From Cymodocea nodosa (Eukaryota; Streptophyta; Magnoliopsida; Alismatales; Cymodoceaceae): a stretch of 64,000 nt of DNA. The notes under the pieces were generated by a model. The model ran no database searches, was not told the DNA's origin, and was given only the letters and a program-made list of their open reading frames with translations. This document shows positions 1 through 11,462 of this stretch, one piece after another. The stretch's first letter is position 1; every line of letters starts with the position of its first letter. The position numbers and the translations under genes were made by a program. The stretch is taken from NCBI GenBank assembly GCA_036874045.1, contig CM072341.1, forward strand, positions 11,482,501 through 11,546,500. The letters run 5' to 3'.

Positions 1-2149
1 GAATTGTATATTCAAACTTGAGTTTTTGCACGCAGCTTCTGATTATTCTTGCTTTTTGCTCTACTTCTATATCTCCTTGCTTTTCTCTTTGAATCTCTAG
101 ACTTTCTTTGTGATAGCTCTTTCTTTGATTTACTTGGGATTCGATGTAATTCCTCTACTTTGATTGGGATTCCACTACTTTGATTTGGATTCCTCTACTT
201 TATGTGTAGTTTTTGGAATTCTAGGATTTCTTTGATTTTATTTTGGTGTAGGGATTATTTTTTTTTAGTTGGAATCAACTCTATTTTGTTGGGATGAATA
301 AAGTGTAGCTCGTACCCTTTACTTATAATGATAGAACTGAAGTTTCTCATTCAGTACACTCATCTACTTAATCTATAATTCATGATCTCATGTACTATTT
401 CAAATTTAAATTACTCACGTTCTTCACTGTCTTTTTAAATTTTCATGATCTTCACTTTGTAGAACAATCAAAAATCTTCTTTTTGGAGAACCGTAGAATA
501 TATCTTCTAAGTCGTCTCTTTAATCGAATACTTATCTTTTAAAACTTATAAAAACTCGAACACTTATTTGTAACTTTTCGAGTTTTTTACCTACAAAATA
601 CATGACTATAATAATCAAAGTTAACTTTTTGTTAGTCACTTTATAAAACTTGAATAGTTATCTATACATGCGTAAAAACTTGAACAGTTATCTAATTCGT
701 CGACTTTTCTTTATTGAATGCACATAGAAAACACGTGAAAACTTAAAATGTTAAAAACACACGTGTAGATAACTTAACTATATAAGTTTTTAACATTACT
801 CTTCAACTAATTTGAAACATTAACTTATAACTATATGACTTTTAAAACACCGTTAATGTCTAATTGTGTGATTGATATATTTAAACTTATTTATAGACTT
901 AGTAAAAATATTCATCATCAAAACGAAATTCCTAATAAATGAAAAACTATGAACTTAGTGTGAAAACCCTTATCAATTTAGCATCCATAGGTTATGAAGT
1001 TAGGTCGGCAACTTATGAGATTAGGTATTTGAGAGAGCTTTTTGTTGGAAGGATTATACTATGTTAGGTAGCCAACCTATTAGACTAGTTGGTTAGTTAG
1101 AAGGTTTAGTCTCTAAGCCCAAGGCGTAGAATATTCTAAGTTGTTTAGGTTCTCAAATAACAAAAGTCTTCGATAACTTATTAGGACAACTAGCCGATGT
1201 TCTAGAAGGAAACATATTAAAAGTCATAAACTTAAGATAAAAACTCGTAGAGTTATGACTAGGCACTTGAGTAATTTAAAGTATCACATGAGTTAATTCA
1301 CTAGGTTCTTTTATTATTTATTGATTTGTTTATTTGTTAGTGACTTAGCATATTTACATGCTAAACCTCTCAATGACTTACTATATCAACTATCTAAATA
1401 TCAAATTGCTGAATCATTCAGGTACTTTTAACTCACCAAACTCAAGTTATCTTTCATCCAATTATTCATATTACTAACTAATAGTTTAAATGACAAAGAA
1501 CTTAACTTGTCGTATATTATTCAAAGCTTTGATACTTATGAGTTCATTACAGATTTGTAGGATTCCATATTTATATATTGATCATAAGGAAAGGGAACAA
1601 CAAAATGGAAGGATAGAATGATACATTTATATTTGAATGTTATAAAGTTTCCGTAATTAGAAATTGAGGACAAACAAAAGAGAAAGTGATATGCACATGT
1701 GAAAATTAATAGATCTGAAGATTCAAGTGCACAACACTCTACAATTAGAATTGTGATGATTCTATTCTCGAAAGGAGAAACTATAGAGAAAACATTGGAG
1801 TATTACATAAGAAGAACAATCAAGATTGTATATTGTGGTTTGATTTTGTGTTTTTGTTCTCATGTGAATTACGTTGTATTACAGTAATTTGAGACTACTT
1901 ATGTGCTAAATTTTTGATAATTCATTTGGTTTTATTTGAGAAAAACTATCTCACTAGGGTGTGGTGAGACTCCTTCTCAAAATTGGTGATTTGAAAAGAG
2001 GATGAGGTTGGTGCCTTGTCTAAAGAAGGTTGGTGCCCTATGTTGTGTATAAAGTGGTACTTTGTATATTATAGTTGGGTGCGTGGCCAAAAAACACTAT
2101 TGTAAGAGCTTTAGAACTCTTGTATAGGTTGGTCTTGAGCCATGAAAAA
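1..2149. other. Unassigned AT-rich DNA with short repeats
   Basis: I found no gene here. The short open frame at 1699-1887 shows no recognisable domain and was not accepted. About 145-215 holds three loose copies of a roughly 24-bp unit (ATTCCTCTACTTTGATT). Around 600-830 are 'AGTTATCTA' blocks and two G-box sites (ACACGTG near 735 and 760). The same arrangement recurs in reverse orientation near 48975-49020, so part of this stretch is probably LTR debris belonging to the LTR end at 2150-2401. Confidence 0.4.
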
Positions 2150-2401
2150 TACTAAGTGGAATTCTTGAGGTTGGGGCTTTGAGGAATGGATTAACCCATT
2201 AGGTGAACCACTATAAATTCTTGTGTATTTTCCTTTAGTATTTTATTTTTGTAGTATTTTTGGTATTGTGATAATCGTGATCTATTAGAAATAAAATAAA
2301 AACAACTTTGATATATAAATTTTTAAGGTGAAACAAAAAGTAGTAATAAATTTAGAAAACTCACTATTCACCCCCTTTTAGTGAGCTATCAATCCATAAC
2401 A
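2150..2401 (+). mobile_element. 3' end of a Ty1/copia LTR (fragment)
   Basis: The stretch ends in CCATAACA and is followed immediately by a tRNA-Met primer site, as at the end of a 5' LTR. It carries the sequence 'CTCACTATTCACCCCC', also found at the inner end of the other copia LTRs in this window. It aligns by eye over about 240 bp with 22265-22507, so the two are related LTR ends. The LTR start could not be placed. Confidence 0.65.
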
Positions 2402-2403
2402 AG

Positions 2404-2415
2404 TGGTATCAAAGC
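2404..2415 (+). other. Primer binding site (initiator tRNA-Met)
   Basis: TGGTATCAAAGC lies two bases after the LTR end. It matches the usual plant copia primer site complementary to initiator tRNA-Met. A short leader follows, with an ATG at 2450 that opens only about a dozen codons before the sequence switches to an unrelated minus-strand element near 2465-2490. Confidence 0.75.
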
Positions 2416-2461
2416 TTAGTTGATTTCTTTAAAGACTTAACTGTTTGAAATGAATGACTCA

Positions 2462-3823
2462 TCAACTAGAAGGACAGAATATCCGTAGCCCACCCATATT
2501 TGTAAAGATATGACCATCTAACCTACCAAGCGTACTAAGCTTCCACATTCCCTTTAGGCCCAAATGTCCTAACCTGGAATGCCAAATAGCTAACATAGAC
2601 TGTTGATCACTTATTGTCGCAGCTACCAATCCAATGATAGGTTTGCCCTGAAGAATGTATAAAGGTCCATCCTTGATTCCCTTCATTACAACTAGGGAAC
2701 CTTTCAAAATGTGAAGTTTACCTCCTCCACCTGAAAAACTGAAACATTTCTAATCAAGAGCCATTAGTGAAATAAGGCTCTTGCCCAACCTTGGCACATG
2801 CCAAACATTCTCCAAGACTTTGATCGTCCCATCATGCATCCTGAATCTGATAGATCCAAAACCTGTTCTGTCACAAACATCATTATTTGCTAAAGTGACC
2901 TATCCACCATCCACCTCCTCATATGTATGGAAATATTCTCTATTGGGAGTCATATGATGTGATGCACCAGAATCCATAATCCAACTCTGATCAGAGTAGA
3001 TACTACAACATATAGTAAGGGAGAAATCATAGTCAGACCCTGAGTCTCCATTTTCAGCAACTATTGCATTTCCCTTAATCTTCAATTTAGGGCAGTTTAC
3101 CTTCCAATGCCCCTTTTCCTTGCAATAATTGCAAGTGTCCTTGGAAATTCTACCTTTGGACTTACTTCTGCCTCTGCGCCTGTTGTCTCTTCTACTTTGT
3201 CGTCCTCTAGACTCTGAATGATGCACTGTCAAACCTGATCCGCTAGCATCATTGCTACCATGTGTAGCCAAATGTCTCAATTCTCGAGAATGAAGACTCG
3301 ATCTTACCTCCTCCAAAGTAATAGAATCTTTGCCAACCACAAAAGATTGTACAAAATTCTCAAAGGAGAGAGGGAGAGATACCAATAAGATGAGAGCAGC
3401 GTCCTCATCTTCCACAGTAACACCAATGTTCCTCAACTCCATGAGAATGGTGTTGAGCTGATCCAAATGTTGCTTCAATGGTGTACCCTCCTTCATTCTT
3501 AGAGAGAGCAGCCTTTGCTTCAATAATAGCTTATTCGTAAGAGACTTAGTCATATACAGAGATTCTAACTTATTCCAAAGACCCAAAGCTGTATTTTCAT
3601 CTGCTACCTCAATGATAATCTCATTTGATAAACATAGCAGAAGAGTTGAATGTACCTTCTCCTCTTGCTGTTCAAATTCGACAGACTTCTTATCTAGGGT
3701 TGTCTTCACATTTAAGGGAGTCCAAATACCCTACTGTTTCAAAAGTGCTTTCATCTTAATCTGCCACAAACTAAAGTTGTTCTTAGTGTTGAACTTTTCA
3801 ACTTTCAAGGCTGAACATGCCAT
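2462..3823 (-). pseudogene. Ty1/copia gag-protease-pre-integrase fragment
   Basis: The reading starts at the ATG at 3823-3821 and begins with MACSALKVEKF, a UBN2-type copia Gag start. It has a stop at codon 31 (TAG at 3733-3731). It continues through a CCHC zinc knuckle (CNYCKEKGHWKVNC, near 3120-3080), then a protease active site in the context WIMDSGASHHM near 2990-2950. After more stops it reaches a GAG-pre-integrase segment with WHSRLGHLGLKG near 2590-2550. Integrase, reverse transcriptase and RNase H are absent. The element is cut off near 2465, where it abuts an LTR and leader of opposite orientation. It cannot be autonomous. Confidence 0.85.
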
Positions 3824-4853
3824 GACAGTAGAACAACACAAACACAACAAGCAAATACCAAATAATTTGGACAACAAATAAGCACAAAATTTGTTATCCC
3901 AAAGCTGCGGATGAATCTTTCATTCAAAATATCCCAACTAACAAATGCAGCTACCAAATTCAAAAGATCACTTGCAAAGAATCCAAAACAAACAAAGATG
4001 AGCCAAGATCACACGTATTGTCTCAAAATTCCCAAAGAACTTCAAAGAATTCCAAAGAACTGCTAAAGAATTCCAAAGAACTAGCCACACTTGATCTACC
4101 AAAAAAGGTTGAAAAAGAATTCCGCAAAATCACAACAACAAACTTCAAAAGTTATGATAGGAATTCTTACTACTCGTTTCACCAACGTGGAAATGACAGA
4201 TGACCAAGTGCACGTTGTTAGCTTCAAGATCACAAACGTCGAACAAGAATTCCAACCACCGATGCTTTGTCACGAACACAAGTCGCGAACAAAGATCGCG
4301 TGAGCAAACCGCAAGTGCTAGCGTCGAACAAAGAACGCAAGCGTTGGTACGTGAACGCTGGCGTCCTGCAGAACGCAAGCAATCACGCACAAGCGCTGGC
4401 GCAAGCAATGACGTAGACAAATGCACGCAGGTGCTAGTGTCGGGCGAGGACACAAGCGATTGCGTGTTGGCGCTGGTGCCGACAAAGACGCGGGCAAATA
4501 CGCGCAGGTGCAGGCACGGGCAGAGACGCTGACGTTCGCGTGGGCAAGAACGCGGGCGAATGCACGTGGACGCTGGCGCCAGCAGAGACGAGGACGATCG
4601 TGTGGGCAAGAACACGGGTGAATGCGCATGGATGCAGGCGTAGGCGGAGTCGTAGACGATCGCACGGGCAAGAACGTGAGCGTCGAGCGTCGGGCGCGGG
4701 CGTCGAGCGCAGGTGTTGGGCGCGAGCGTTAGGCGTTCGGCGCAGGCGTCGGGCGCGGGCGTTGGGCGCGGGCGTCAGGCATCGGCTCGTGCATTGGCCA
4801 AGATCTTTCTTTTCTTCTTTCAAGCCTAATCCACGGCCAACTCCTCAAGCTTC
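3824..4853 (-). other. 5' leader of the minus-strand copia element
   Basis: This is the region between gag and the primer site. The gag-proximal part (3824-4280) is A-rich with repeated 'TTCCAAAGAACT' blocks (4020-4085). The rest is the GC-rich minisatellite described separately. Long open frames occur in several frames on both strands, which is a composition effect. I do not call a protein. Confidence 0.6.
4283..4800. repeat. GC-rich degenerate minisatellite
   Basis: This is a run of imperfect short units built on GCGTCGGGCGCGGGC and GCAAGAACGCGGGCGAATGC. It is most regular at 4680-4790. The GC content contrasts sharply with the AT-rich flanks. It sits inside the leader of the minus-strand copia element. 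The unit length drifts, so no single period is claimed. Confidence 0.75.
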
Positions 4854-4865
4854 GCTCTAATACCA
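4854..4865 (-). other. Primer binding site (initiator tRNA-Met), minus strand
   Basis: On the minus strand the sequence is TGGTATTAGAGC, one base different from the standard copia site. It lies directly after an LTR ending in CATAACA. This fixes the 5' end of the minus-strand element. Confidence 0.7.
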
Positions 4866-4867
4866 CT

Positions 4868-5179
4868 TGTTATGCGAAGAGAAGCGCGGAAAGGGAGAAG
4901 GTTGGACTCGTGGAGAAGAAAGAAGATGACAAATGGGAAAGACGTGTGAAGCAAATGCAAAAACACCAAGGTTTAACGTGGTTCCCCAAGTGGGTACGTC
5001 CACGGATGGAGCTCAACTAAATGATTCTCTAGGTGATCACAAAGGGATACAAGATTCAACCTCATCTCTAAGCACACGTTGGGGGTCTATTTATAACATT
5101 TGTGTACCCCCAAGTGGCTAAGGACAAAACTACCCCTATGTGTAACAAACTAATTCAAGACACATAATAATAATAAACA
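4868..5179 (-). mobile_element. 5' LTR of the minus-strand copia element
   Basis: On the minus strand it starts TGTTTATTATT and ends CATAACA, with the primer site next to it. It is 312 bp. The outer boundary is inferred from the TG...CA ends and from the start of a plus-strand element fragment beyond it. The partner 3' LTR is missing, so the boundary cannot be checked against a second copy. Confidence 0.55.
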
Positions 5180-6715
5180 TGGACATTATCAAAAAAATTG
5201 TCTACTACTAAAGGATGGAAATAAGAAGAAAGAAAAGTACAAGAAACCCTACAAAAAAATGACAAATTCAGATGGAAGAAGGTCTTCTAAGTTACATGGG
5301 ATGATACTAGTTCACTTGACATTTCTAGTGTTGAGTCTAGTTTTGAAGATTCCGGCTTAGATCTGATAAAGAGGAGCTTGCAAATGTGTGTTTCATGGTA
5401 CACACATATGGGGTAATTCCTGTTTTAAACTCTATTTCAGATTTGGATAATGATTCTAATGTTTCTAAAATAAGTGAAAAACATTATAAAAAACTACTAA
5501 TAGAATTTAATAACTTAAGTTTAGAAAATGAGGCACTTCAAGAGAAACTTAAAAGGAGTAATAACCATGCTAAGAAACTAGAAAAAGAAAATGAGAAATT
5601 AATAGATGAAATTAAAAATAAAGAGGATCAACTTTTGAAGATAATTTTAAACTTTATATAAAATACAATAAGGGAATAAATGTACTAAAAGTAGAAATTG
5701 ATAAATTAATTAAAGCAGATAACAATGAAAAATAAAAAAAAGTAGAAGATAAAATTACAAAATTAAAAAGTGATAATGCTAAATTAGTAAATGAGGTAGA
5801 AAGATAATTCAAAGGTAATAGACATCTACAAAGTGACTTATTTTACCTAAAAGTTGATCTTGTTGATAGAACTAATGAAAGGAATTAATTAAAAAGTGAA
5901 AAAGCTAGACAAGTAAAGCAAAATGAAAATCTTAAATATAAATTAATGTAGTTTACAAAAGGAGACAAAACCCTAACAAAAATTATTAATAGTTAGAAAA
6001 TATCAAAGATATGATTGGAATTGGATATCTTGCATCATCTTCTACATATATCTTTGAAAATCAATCTTTTATAAGTAAGAAGATGAAATATGAAAATGGC
6101 TATCTAAAATCCACATTAGAAAACAAATGTGTTTACGTAATGAAAATAAATTATGAATCCCAAAAGAAAATAAATTTAATGTTTTTGCTACTAATAGTAC
6201 AAGACTCAAAAAAATATGAATACCAAATAGAATGATTTCGACTTACCTTGTAGGTCAAACATAAATCATCAAGATGGGTTATGGATAATAGAACTTCAAG
6301 ACACATGATTGGAGATAGGACTATCCTATCAGATGTAAAGAAAATAAATTAAGATATTGTCAAGTTTGGAAACAATGAAAAAAGTACTATTTTAGGAGTA
6401 GGATCTATTATTACTTTTGATAAAGTAGTTAATAGTAATGTTTTATTAGTTTTAGGATTATAGCATAATTTAATTAATACATCTTAATTAATGAAAAATG
6501 GATTTATTATTTTATCTAAATCTGATAGATGCCTTATAATAGATGAAATTAAATTTACTACTTATAGAAAAGGTGATGTTTACTTTTTAAATTTACCTAA
6601 AGATGTTCTTAATTTTGATTCATACCTAGTAGCTATTAATGATGATGGTTGGACTTGGCATAATAGACTTGGACATACTAATATGAAGTAGTTGAATAAA
6701 TTAGCTTAAACTTCT
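5180..6715 (+). pseudogene. Ty1/copia gag-protease-pre-integrase fragment
   Basis: The segment 5386-5661 encodes a long Lys/Glu-rich coiled coil of the kind found in the gag spacer of SIRE-like copia elements. It is followed by more coiled-coil sequence broken by many stops. Near 6270-6310 a decayed protease site reads RWVMDNRTSRHM, where the usual DSG is changed. A GAG-pre-integrase block follows (6491-6691), ending in WHNRLGHTNMK. The copy stops near 6715 with no integrase or reverse transcriptase. Frameshifts and stops are frequent, so this is an old copy. Confidence 0.7.
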
Positions 6716-6899
6716 ATGTAACTCTAGAAAACCAACAACTTCTGTGTGGTTCATACCTATATGCATGCCCTCTTTATATACTTTTATTTTGCACTGAAGT
6801 AACATTCTGAATTCCCTTCATATAGTAGGCTCTCCCCCTACTTATGTGCTTTTCCTTGCAGACAAATTTGTTGCACTTATTCTGCAAAATGAATGTCAT

Positions 6900-7545
6900 A
6901 TATGATACCAATTGAACTAAATATCAATTGTTAATCAAAAACATCATAAATAATTTTCAATCAATTAGCTTCTGACTCCAATTCGTTTATCTTCTCTTGG
7001 ATCTTTATTTCAAGTGGTTCTTCTATTTGCAGAAGATAATTTGAAAACTATAATTTGTCTACTGCAGATTTTGGTTGTCCTTTGATGAATCTGATTTCCC
7101 TACGTTTATAGTCATTCAATTTGGCTCGTGCAAGCCTTGTTTCCTTTAAAGAACATGATTTAATCATTGATGCTACTTTTGATGTCAATTGTTAATTTCA
7201 GAATATCATAACTGATTCTTAACTGATTGCCTTCTAATTACCAATTGTTTAGCTTCTTAAACTCTCTCTTCAATAGATTCCTTCAAAACATATGCAGAGA
7301 GCAATTTGTGACTGTAGTCTAGCTACTGCAGATTTTGCTCTCCTTGAGCATCAAGATTTTAGACACAATTTCCACTCAATCTAAGTGAGCACTTTCTACC
7401 AATTTATGGTGCCTCTTGCAATACCAATTAGTTACTCTCATAACAAATTTTTCAGCCTTCTCTAATTGATCTTACCATTGATTTGCAAAAAATAATTTGA
7501 CATTGTAAATTAGCTGCTCCCACTAACTGATATAATCCTACAATT
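6900..7545 (-). repeat. Degenerate 258-bp tandem repeat, about 2.5 copies
   Basis: Matching blocks recur at a spacing near 258 bp. ATCAATTGTTAATC at 6924 matches TCAATTGTTAATT at 7184. The block GCAGA-AATTTG...CTACTGCAGATTTT near 7028 recurs near 7293, and a weaker third copy lies near 7486. The period is a multiple of three, and the minus-strand readings of the copies resemble one another. It follows directly downstream of the interrupted minus-strand gag. Confidence 0.5.
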
Positions 7546-7568
7546 CCAATAGTAGTAGATTTTGGTAC

Positions 7569-8072
7569 TCATACTTTCTTGGGTCCATAAGTGTTAGTCC
7601 TGACAATATTTAGTTTATTGCCTTTTGGCAACCACATTGATCCAGATCTTCTTTCGATGACAAACACTATTGTACCATCTCTATAAGATCGGATTACATC
7701 ACCACAGTAGGGTATTTCCTGTAGAGTAGCATACCCTAGGCCAAATCTATTTGAGCCATATCTCTGTGAACTAATGATTTGATCTAATCTTTTCTGTCTA
7801 TTGGTAAATTTATGCATAGTATTTTTCAGATTAGTGATTTCAGATTTTAATTTTTCATTTTCATTTATCAATTCATCATTATTGCATTTTGTATTTTCAG
7901 CATGCAAATTTTCAAGTTCAGTATGTGCTTCTTCTAAGCATGCAGTTAAATGCTTAATTTCCTTTTTATACTTTTTGCATTTAACATATAAACCGTCAAC
8001 AGTAGACAAAAGAATATTTACATCTAGATTATCATTGTCTACATCAAAATCACTTTGAGATGAAGTGGAACA
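7569..8072 (-). pseudogene. Outer copia gag, 3' portion (split by inner element)
   Basis: This is a minus-strand frame of about 165 codons. It is rich in coiled coil and then carries a GLGYATLQEIPYCG segment and ends in GPKKV, typical of the gag spacer of SIRE-like copia elements. It continues the gag at 16713-17722. The join falls inside the duplicated GAACA target site, and the frame is kept across it. The inner element has the equivalent segment at 11172-11432. The protease that should follow is not seen; the 258-bp repeats lie there instead. Confidence 0.8.
8068..8072 (+). other. Target-site duplication GAACA, left
   Basis: GAACA directly before the 5' LTR is repeated at 16713-16717 directly after the 3' LTR. 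Five bases is the usual duplication size for copia integrase. Confidence 0.9.
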
Positions 8073-8221
8073 TGTTAGTACCCGAGTATTTTGATAATGC
8101 AAAACCTATGTGAGGAAACATATTGTATTTCACAGTTAAGTCTTACTACATTAGATCAGAAGGCTGTTAGAACTATTTCCAGGCAGATGAAAAGATCAAG
8201 AAGGTTCTAGATAAATAGATC

Positions 8222-9200
8222 AAGAAGATTCAACAAAATCGGACAGTTACAAATCTAAGTATCCGAAGAGCAAGTTTAAAGCAATAGCAATGCTATCAGA
8301 CAGTTAAAAGAATAACTATCTGATTTTACAAAGCCTTCGGAGAGTTATTTAATCAGATAGTTAAAGGGTTTGAATGATCGGATAGTTAAGGAGATAACTA
8401 TCCGGAAGTTTAAAGGACTTTTCAGAGAGTTACAAGTATAACTATCCGAAAGTTAAGTCATTCAATAAACCATGTGCAGAAATACAGAACGGAAGCTTAA
8501 AAGACTTGTCGGAGAGTTAGATAACTATCCGAGTTTTCTTTTCAGAGAGTTAGATAACTATTCGAGTTTTTCGGTAAGTTACAGGCATAACTTTCCGGAA
8601 CTTAAGTCATTTTATTATGCACGTGCAAAATGGAGAAGCTGGCAGTTGAAAGTTTAAATGAGATAATCGAAGAGTTAGATAACTATCTGAAATTTAAAAG
8701 AGAGTTTCGGTAAGTTACAGTTTAACTATCTGAAACTTAAGTCAGTGAATTTCCCACGTGTAGAAATCCAGACAAATGCTCAAATAAATTTTCGAAGAGT
8801 TAGAAGGATAACTATCCGAAATTTCAAAAGAGTTTCGGTGAGTTATAGTTTAACCATCTGAAACTTAAATCATTGAATTTCCCATGTGCAGAATTCTAGA
8901 CAATGGCTCAAATAAGTTTTCAGAGAGTTAGAAAAATAACTATCCGAAATCTTGAAGAATTTCGGTGAGTTACAGGATAACCTTCCGAAACTTCAATTAG
9001 TCTTTTATGCACGTGCTAAATTAAATCGGAAAGTTGACAGAGTCAAGTATATAACTGTTCGGGGAGTTACAGTTATAAATATTTGATTGGATGACAGCTC
9101 ACATTTAAATATTCCGGAATCCTACCTGGCAGTAAAGGATAAGTGAACTTTCGGTGAGTTACAGTTACTCTTCGAAAAGTTACATAGATAACTATCCGAA
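8222..9200 (+). repeat. G-box/hairpin module array in 5' LTR
   Basis: About five imperfect copies are marked by (C/G)TTAAGTCA or its variants near 8453, 8600, 8737, 8866 and 8991. Each is followed by a CACGTG or near-G-box and by GAGAGTTA...TAACTATCCGA arms. CACGTG is intact at 8620-8625, 8755-8760 and 9010-9015. The 3' LTR carries the same array at about 15065-16080. Confidence 0.8.
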
Positions 9201-9770
9201 AGAACAGGAAAATCGGTAAGTTGACTTGAAACATTTTTTTGAATAATCACTTACCGTATTGGGACTTGATCCTAATCAAGTACAGTAGAATACATCCGTT
9301 GGAGGAAAATATGATCGTTGTACATATCAAGTATATATTCAAAATACAAACAACGAATATACAGGAGAGATATACAGTGAGCTACACTTGGATTCCATCT
9401 ATACTCAAGTCTGCAAATAGTGAAGAATATTTAGAAGATCCATTGCAGAAAAAGCTCTTGCACCAAAACTCTGATTGAATGTTTAAAGCTGTTGGTTCGT
9501 GGCTTCAACCTGAAAGCTACATACAGTGTTGGTTTGAGTTTCGACTTGAAAACTCTAGAGGTTGGTTTGCTGAAGTTTTTACCTGAAAAATTCTGTGTAG
9601 TTGGTTCTTGCTTTAACCTGAAAGCAAGTGTGTAAGTGTTGAAACACTTAGTGAAGCCCAAGTGAACCTTGGGGGTGGACTAGCCAAATTGGTGAACCAC
9701 CTAAAAATTTGCTGTGTGTTTCTTATCTCTGTTAATTTGCATTAAATTTGTTTCATCTCATTTCATTTTT

Positions 9771-9790
9771 GTTGAATCATTCGATTCAAC
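9771..9790 (+). other. Perfect 8-bp-arm hairpin in LTR
   Basis: GTTGAATCATTCGATTCAAC has 8-base arms and a 4-base loop. It is unchanged in the 3' LTR at 16623-16642. It lies about 70 bases before the LTR end, so it would be in the leader of the transcript. Confidence 0.8.
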
Positions 9791-9862
9791 ATTAAAAGAA
9801 TTATAAAAATACACACTTTCACCATTCACCCCCCCTTTGGTGAGCCCATCGATCCTAACAAT

Positions 9863-9874
9863 TGGTATCAAAGC
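9863..9874 (+). other. Primer binding site (initiator tRNA-Met)
   Basis: TGGTATCAAAGC begins two bases after the 5' LTR and is a standard plant copia primer site. The leader to the gag ATG at 9912 is very short. Confidence 0.9.
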
Positions 9875-9911
9875 AAGGTTAATCCTTCATAAGATTTAAC
9901 CATCTGGATTT

Positions 9912-11455
9912 ATGGCTCAATTTGCTGAGGGACAAAACATCCACAGACCTCCTCTATTCGATGGTTCTAATTATAACTATTGGAAGTATAGAATGGAGTG
10001 CTTCCTTAGGAGTTCAGATGTTAAACTCTGGAAGACTGTTGTTCTTGGAACTACACTTCCAACTAGTGATATTTCGAACTGGTTTGAGGAGGATGAAAAG
10101 ATCATCTAGTTGGATGCTAGAGGGTTGAATGCTATTTACTGTGCACTTACTACTGATCAATATAATAAAGTATCTACATGTAAACCTGCTCATGAGGCGT
10201 GGAAAATCCTTCAAGTTACTCATGAAGGTACAAGCTAGGTTAAGGATACAAAAATCAGTATTCTTTTAAGAAAACTTGAACTATTTAAAATGAATGATAA
10301 TGAAAACATAACTGAAATGTTTTCTAAATTTACTGAAATCATTAACAGTCTGAAAGGCTTGGGAAAGGAGTTCTCTTCATGTGAACATGTACAGAAGATC
10401 CTGAGGAGCTTAACTGTTGAGTGGAAACAGAAGTCCACATCTATTCAAGATTCCAAAGATCTTAACAACTATACAGTTGAAGAATTGTTAGGCAATCTTC
10501 TAGCCCATGAAGCTCAGATGAAGGACTGAAAAGAGCAAGAAGGAACTGTCGAAAAGAAAGCTGAAAAGAAAAAGGAAATAGCATTTCCATCTACAGAAGA
10601 AGTTCCTAGCTCAGATGATGATGAGATCATGTTGCTGGCAAGAAATTTCAAAAAATTCATGAAGAAAAAGAATAAGCCCAACTACTCTAAAAGAACTATT
10701 TCTACATGTTTCAAATGTAAAAGGCAAGGGCACATACAGACCTTCTGTCCATTTCAGACAGAAGAGTATCAAAGAGATAAGAAAAAGAGATTGAAAGACA
10801 AAAAGAAGATGGCTCTCAAAGCTACGTGGGATGATAGTAGCTCTTCAAGCTGTTCATCAGAGTCTGAAGAAGCTGCAGCAAATGTTTGTTTTGCAGCACA
10901 AGAGGTGTGCTCTACTTCCTCTAGTTCAGAAAATGAGCATGATGATCTAGACATAAATAGTCTTTTATCTACTATAGATAATTTATATATGAAGTGTAGA
11001 GATTTTAAGACAGAAATTAAAAGATTAAATCAATGCTTAGAAAATTCATTTGCTGAATTAGAATCAATTATAGTTGAAAATAGGAATCTAAAATCAAGTT
11101 TAGATAAGTATAGTTGTGATAACTGTAAATTAAAAGATTAAAATAAAATTTTATCAACTACTATATTAGATTTGAAAAATACTGTATGTAAATTTACTCA
11201 AGGACAAAAAGGATTAAATAAAATAATAGGATCTCAACGATCAAATGAGAATAAATATGGCCTAGGGTATGCTACACCACAGGAAATACCTTATTGTGGT
11301 GGAATGATTCGATCTTATAAAGATGACACCACTGTGTTTGCCATCAAACGAAGATCAGGTCATATGTGGTTGCCAAGAGGAAATAGATTTATTGTTTTAA
11401 GAACTAACTCCTCTGGACCCAAGAAGATTTGAGTACCAAAAGCTTTAATTTCAGT
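9912..11455 (+). pseudogene. Inner copia gag
   Basis: It starts at ATG 9912 (MAQFAEGQNIHRPPLFDGSN, the typical copia Gag start with FDGSNYNYWK). It continues through a UBN2-type capsid region to a CCHC zinc knuckle (CFKCKRQGHIQTFC, near 10710-10750). A Ser/Asp-rich stretch, a coiled coil (10945-11140) and the GLGYATPQEIPYCG segment follow. It is broken by stops near 10108 (TAG), 10236 (TAG), 10527 (TGA), 11139 (TAA) and 11430 (TGA). Several are explained by C-to-T change in CAG or by change of a TGG codon. A frameshift near 11455 separates it from the protease frame. Confidence 0.88.
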
Positions 11456-11462
11456 ATGATTT

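Larger units (their letters stand above)
8073..9860 (+). mobile_element. 5' LTR of the inner copia element
   Basis: This LTR is 1,788 bp, starting TGTTAGTACCCGAG and ending GATCCTAACA. Most of its middle (about 8220-9200) is an array of a 125-147-bp module with CTTAAGTCA, G-box and GATAGTTA arms. The first 190 bases differ from the 3' LTR at about ten sites, nine of them transitions. A hairpin sits near the 3' end (9771-9790). Small open frames inside it are not genes. Confidence 0.93.

Noticed and set aside
4145..4860. Several overlapping open frames on both strands in the GC-rich block
   Set aside because: The frames are low-complexity Arg/Ala/Cys products of a minisatellite and no domain is visible; composition explains them.
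8472..8657. Small plus-strand frame in both LTRs (also 15326-15511)
   Set aside because: It consists of translated module repeats and is not a conserved protein.
9431..9661. Minus-strand frame in the 5' LTR, repeated at 16285-16479 in the 3' LTR
   Set aside because: It is duplicated only because the LTRs are duplicated; there is no domain and it changes length between copies.
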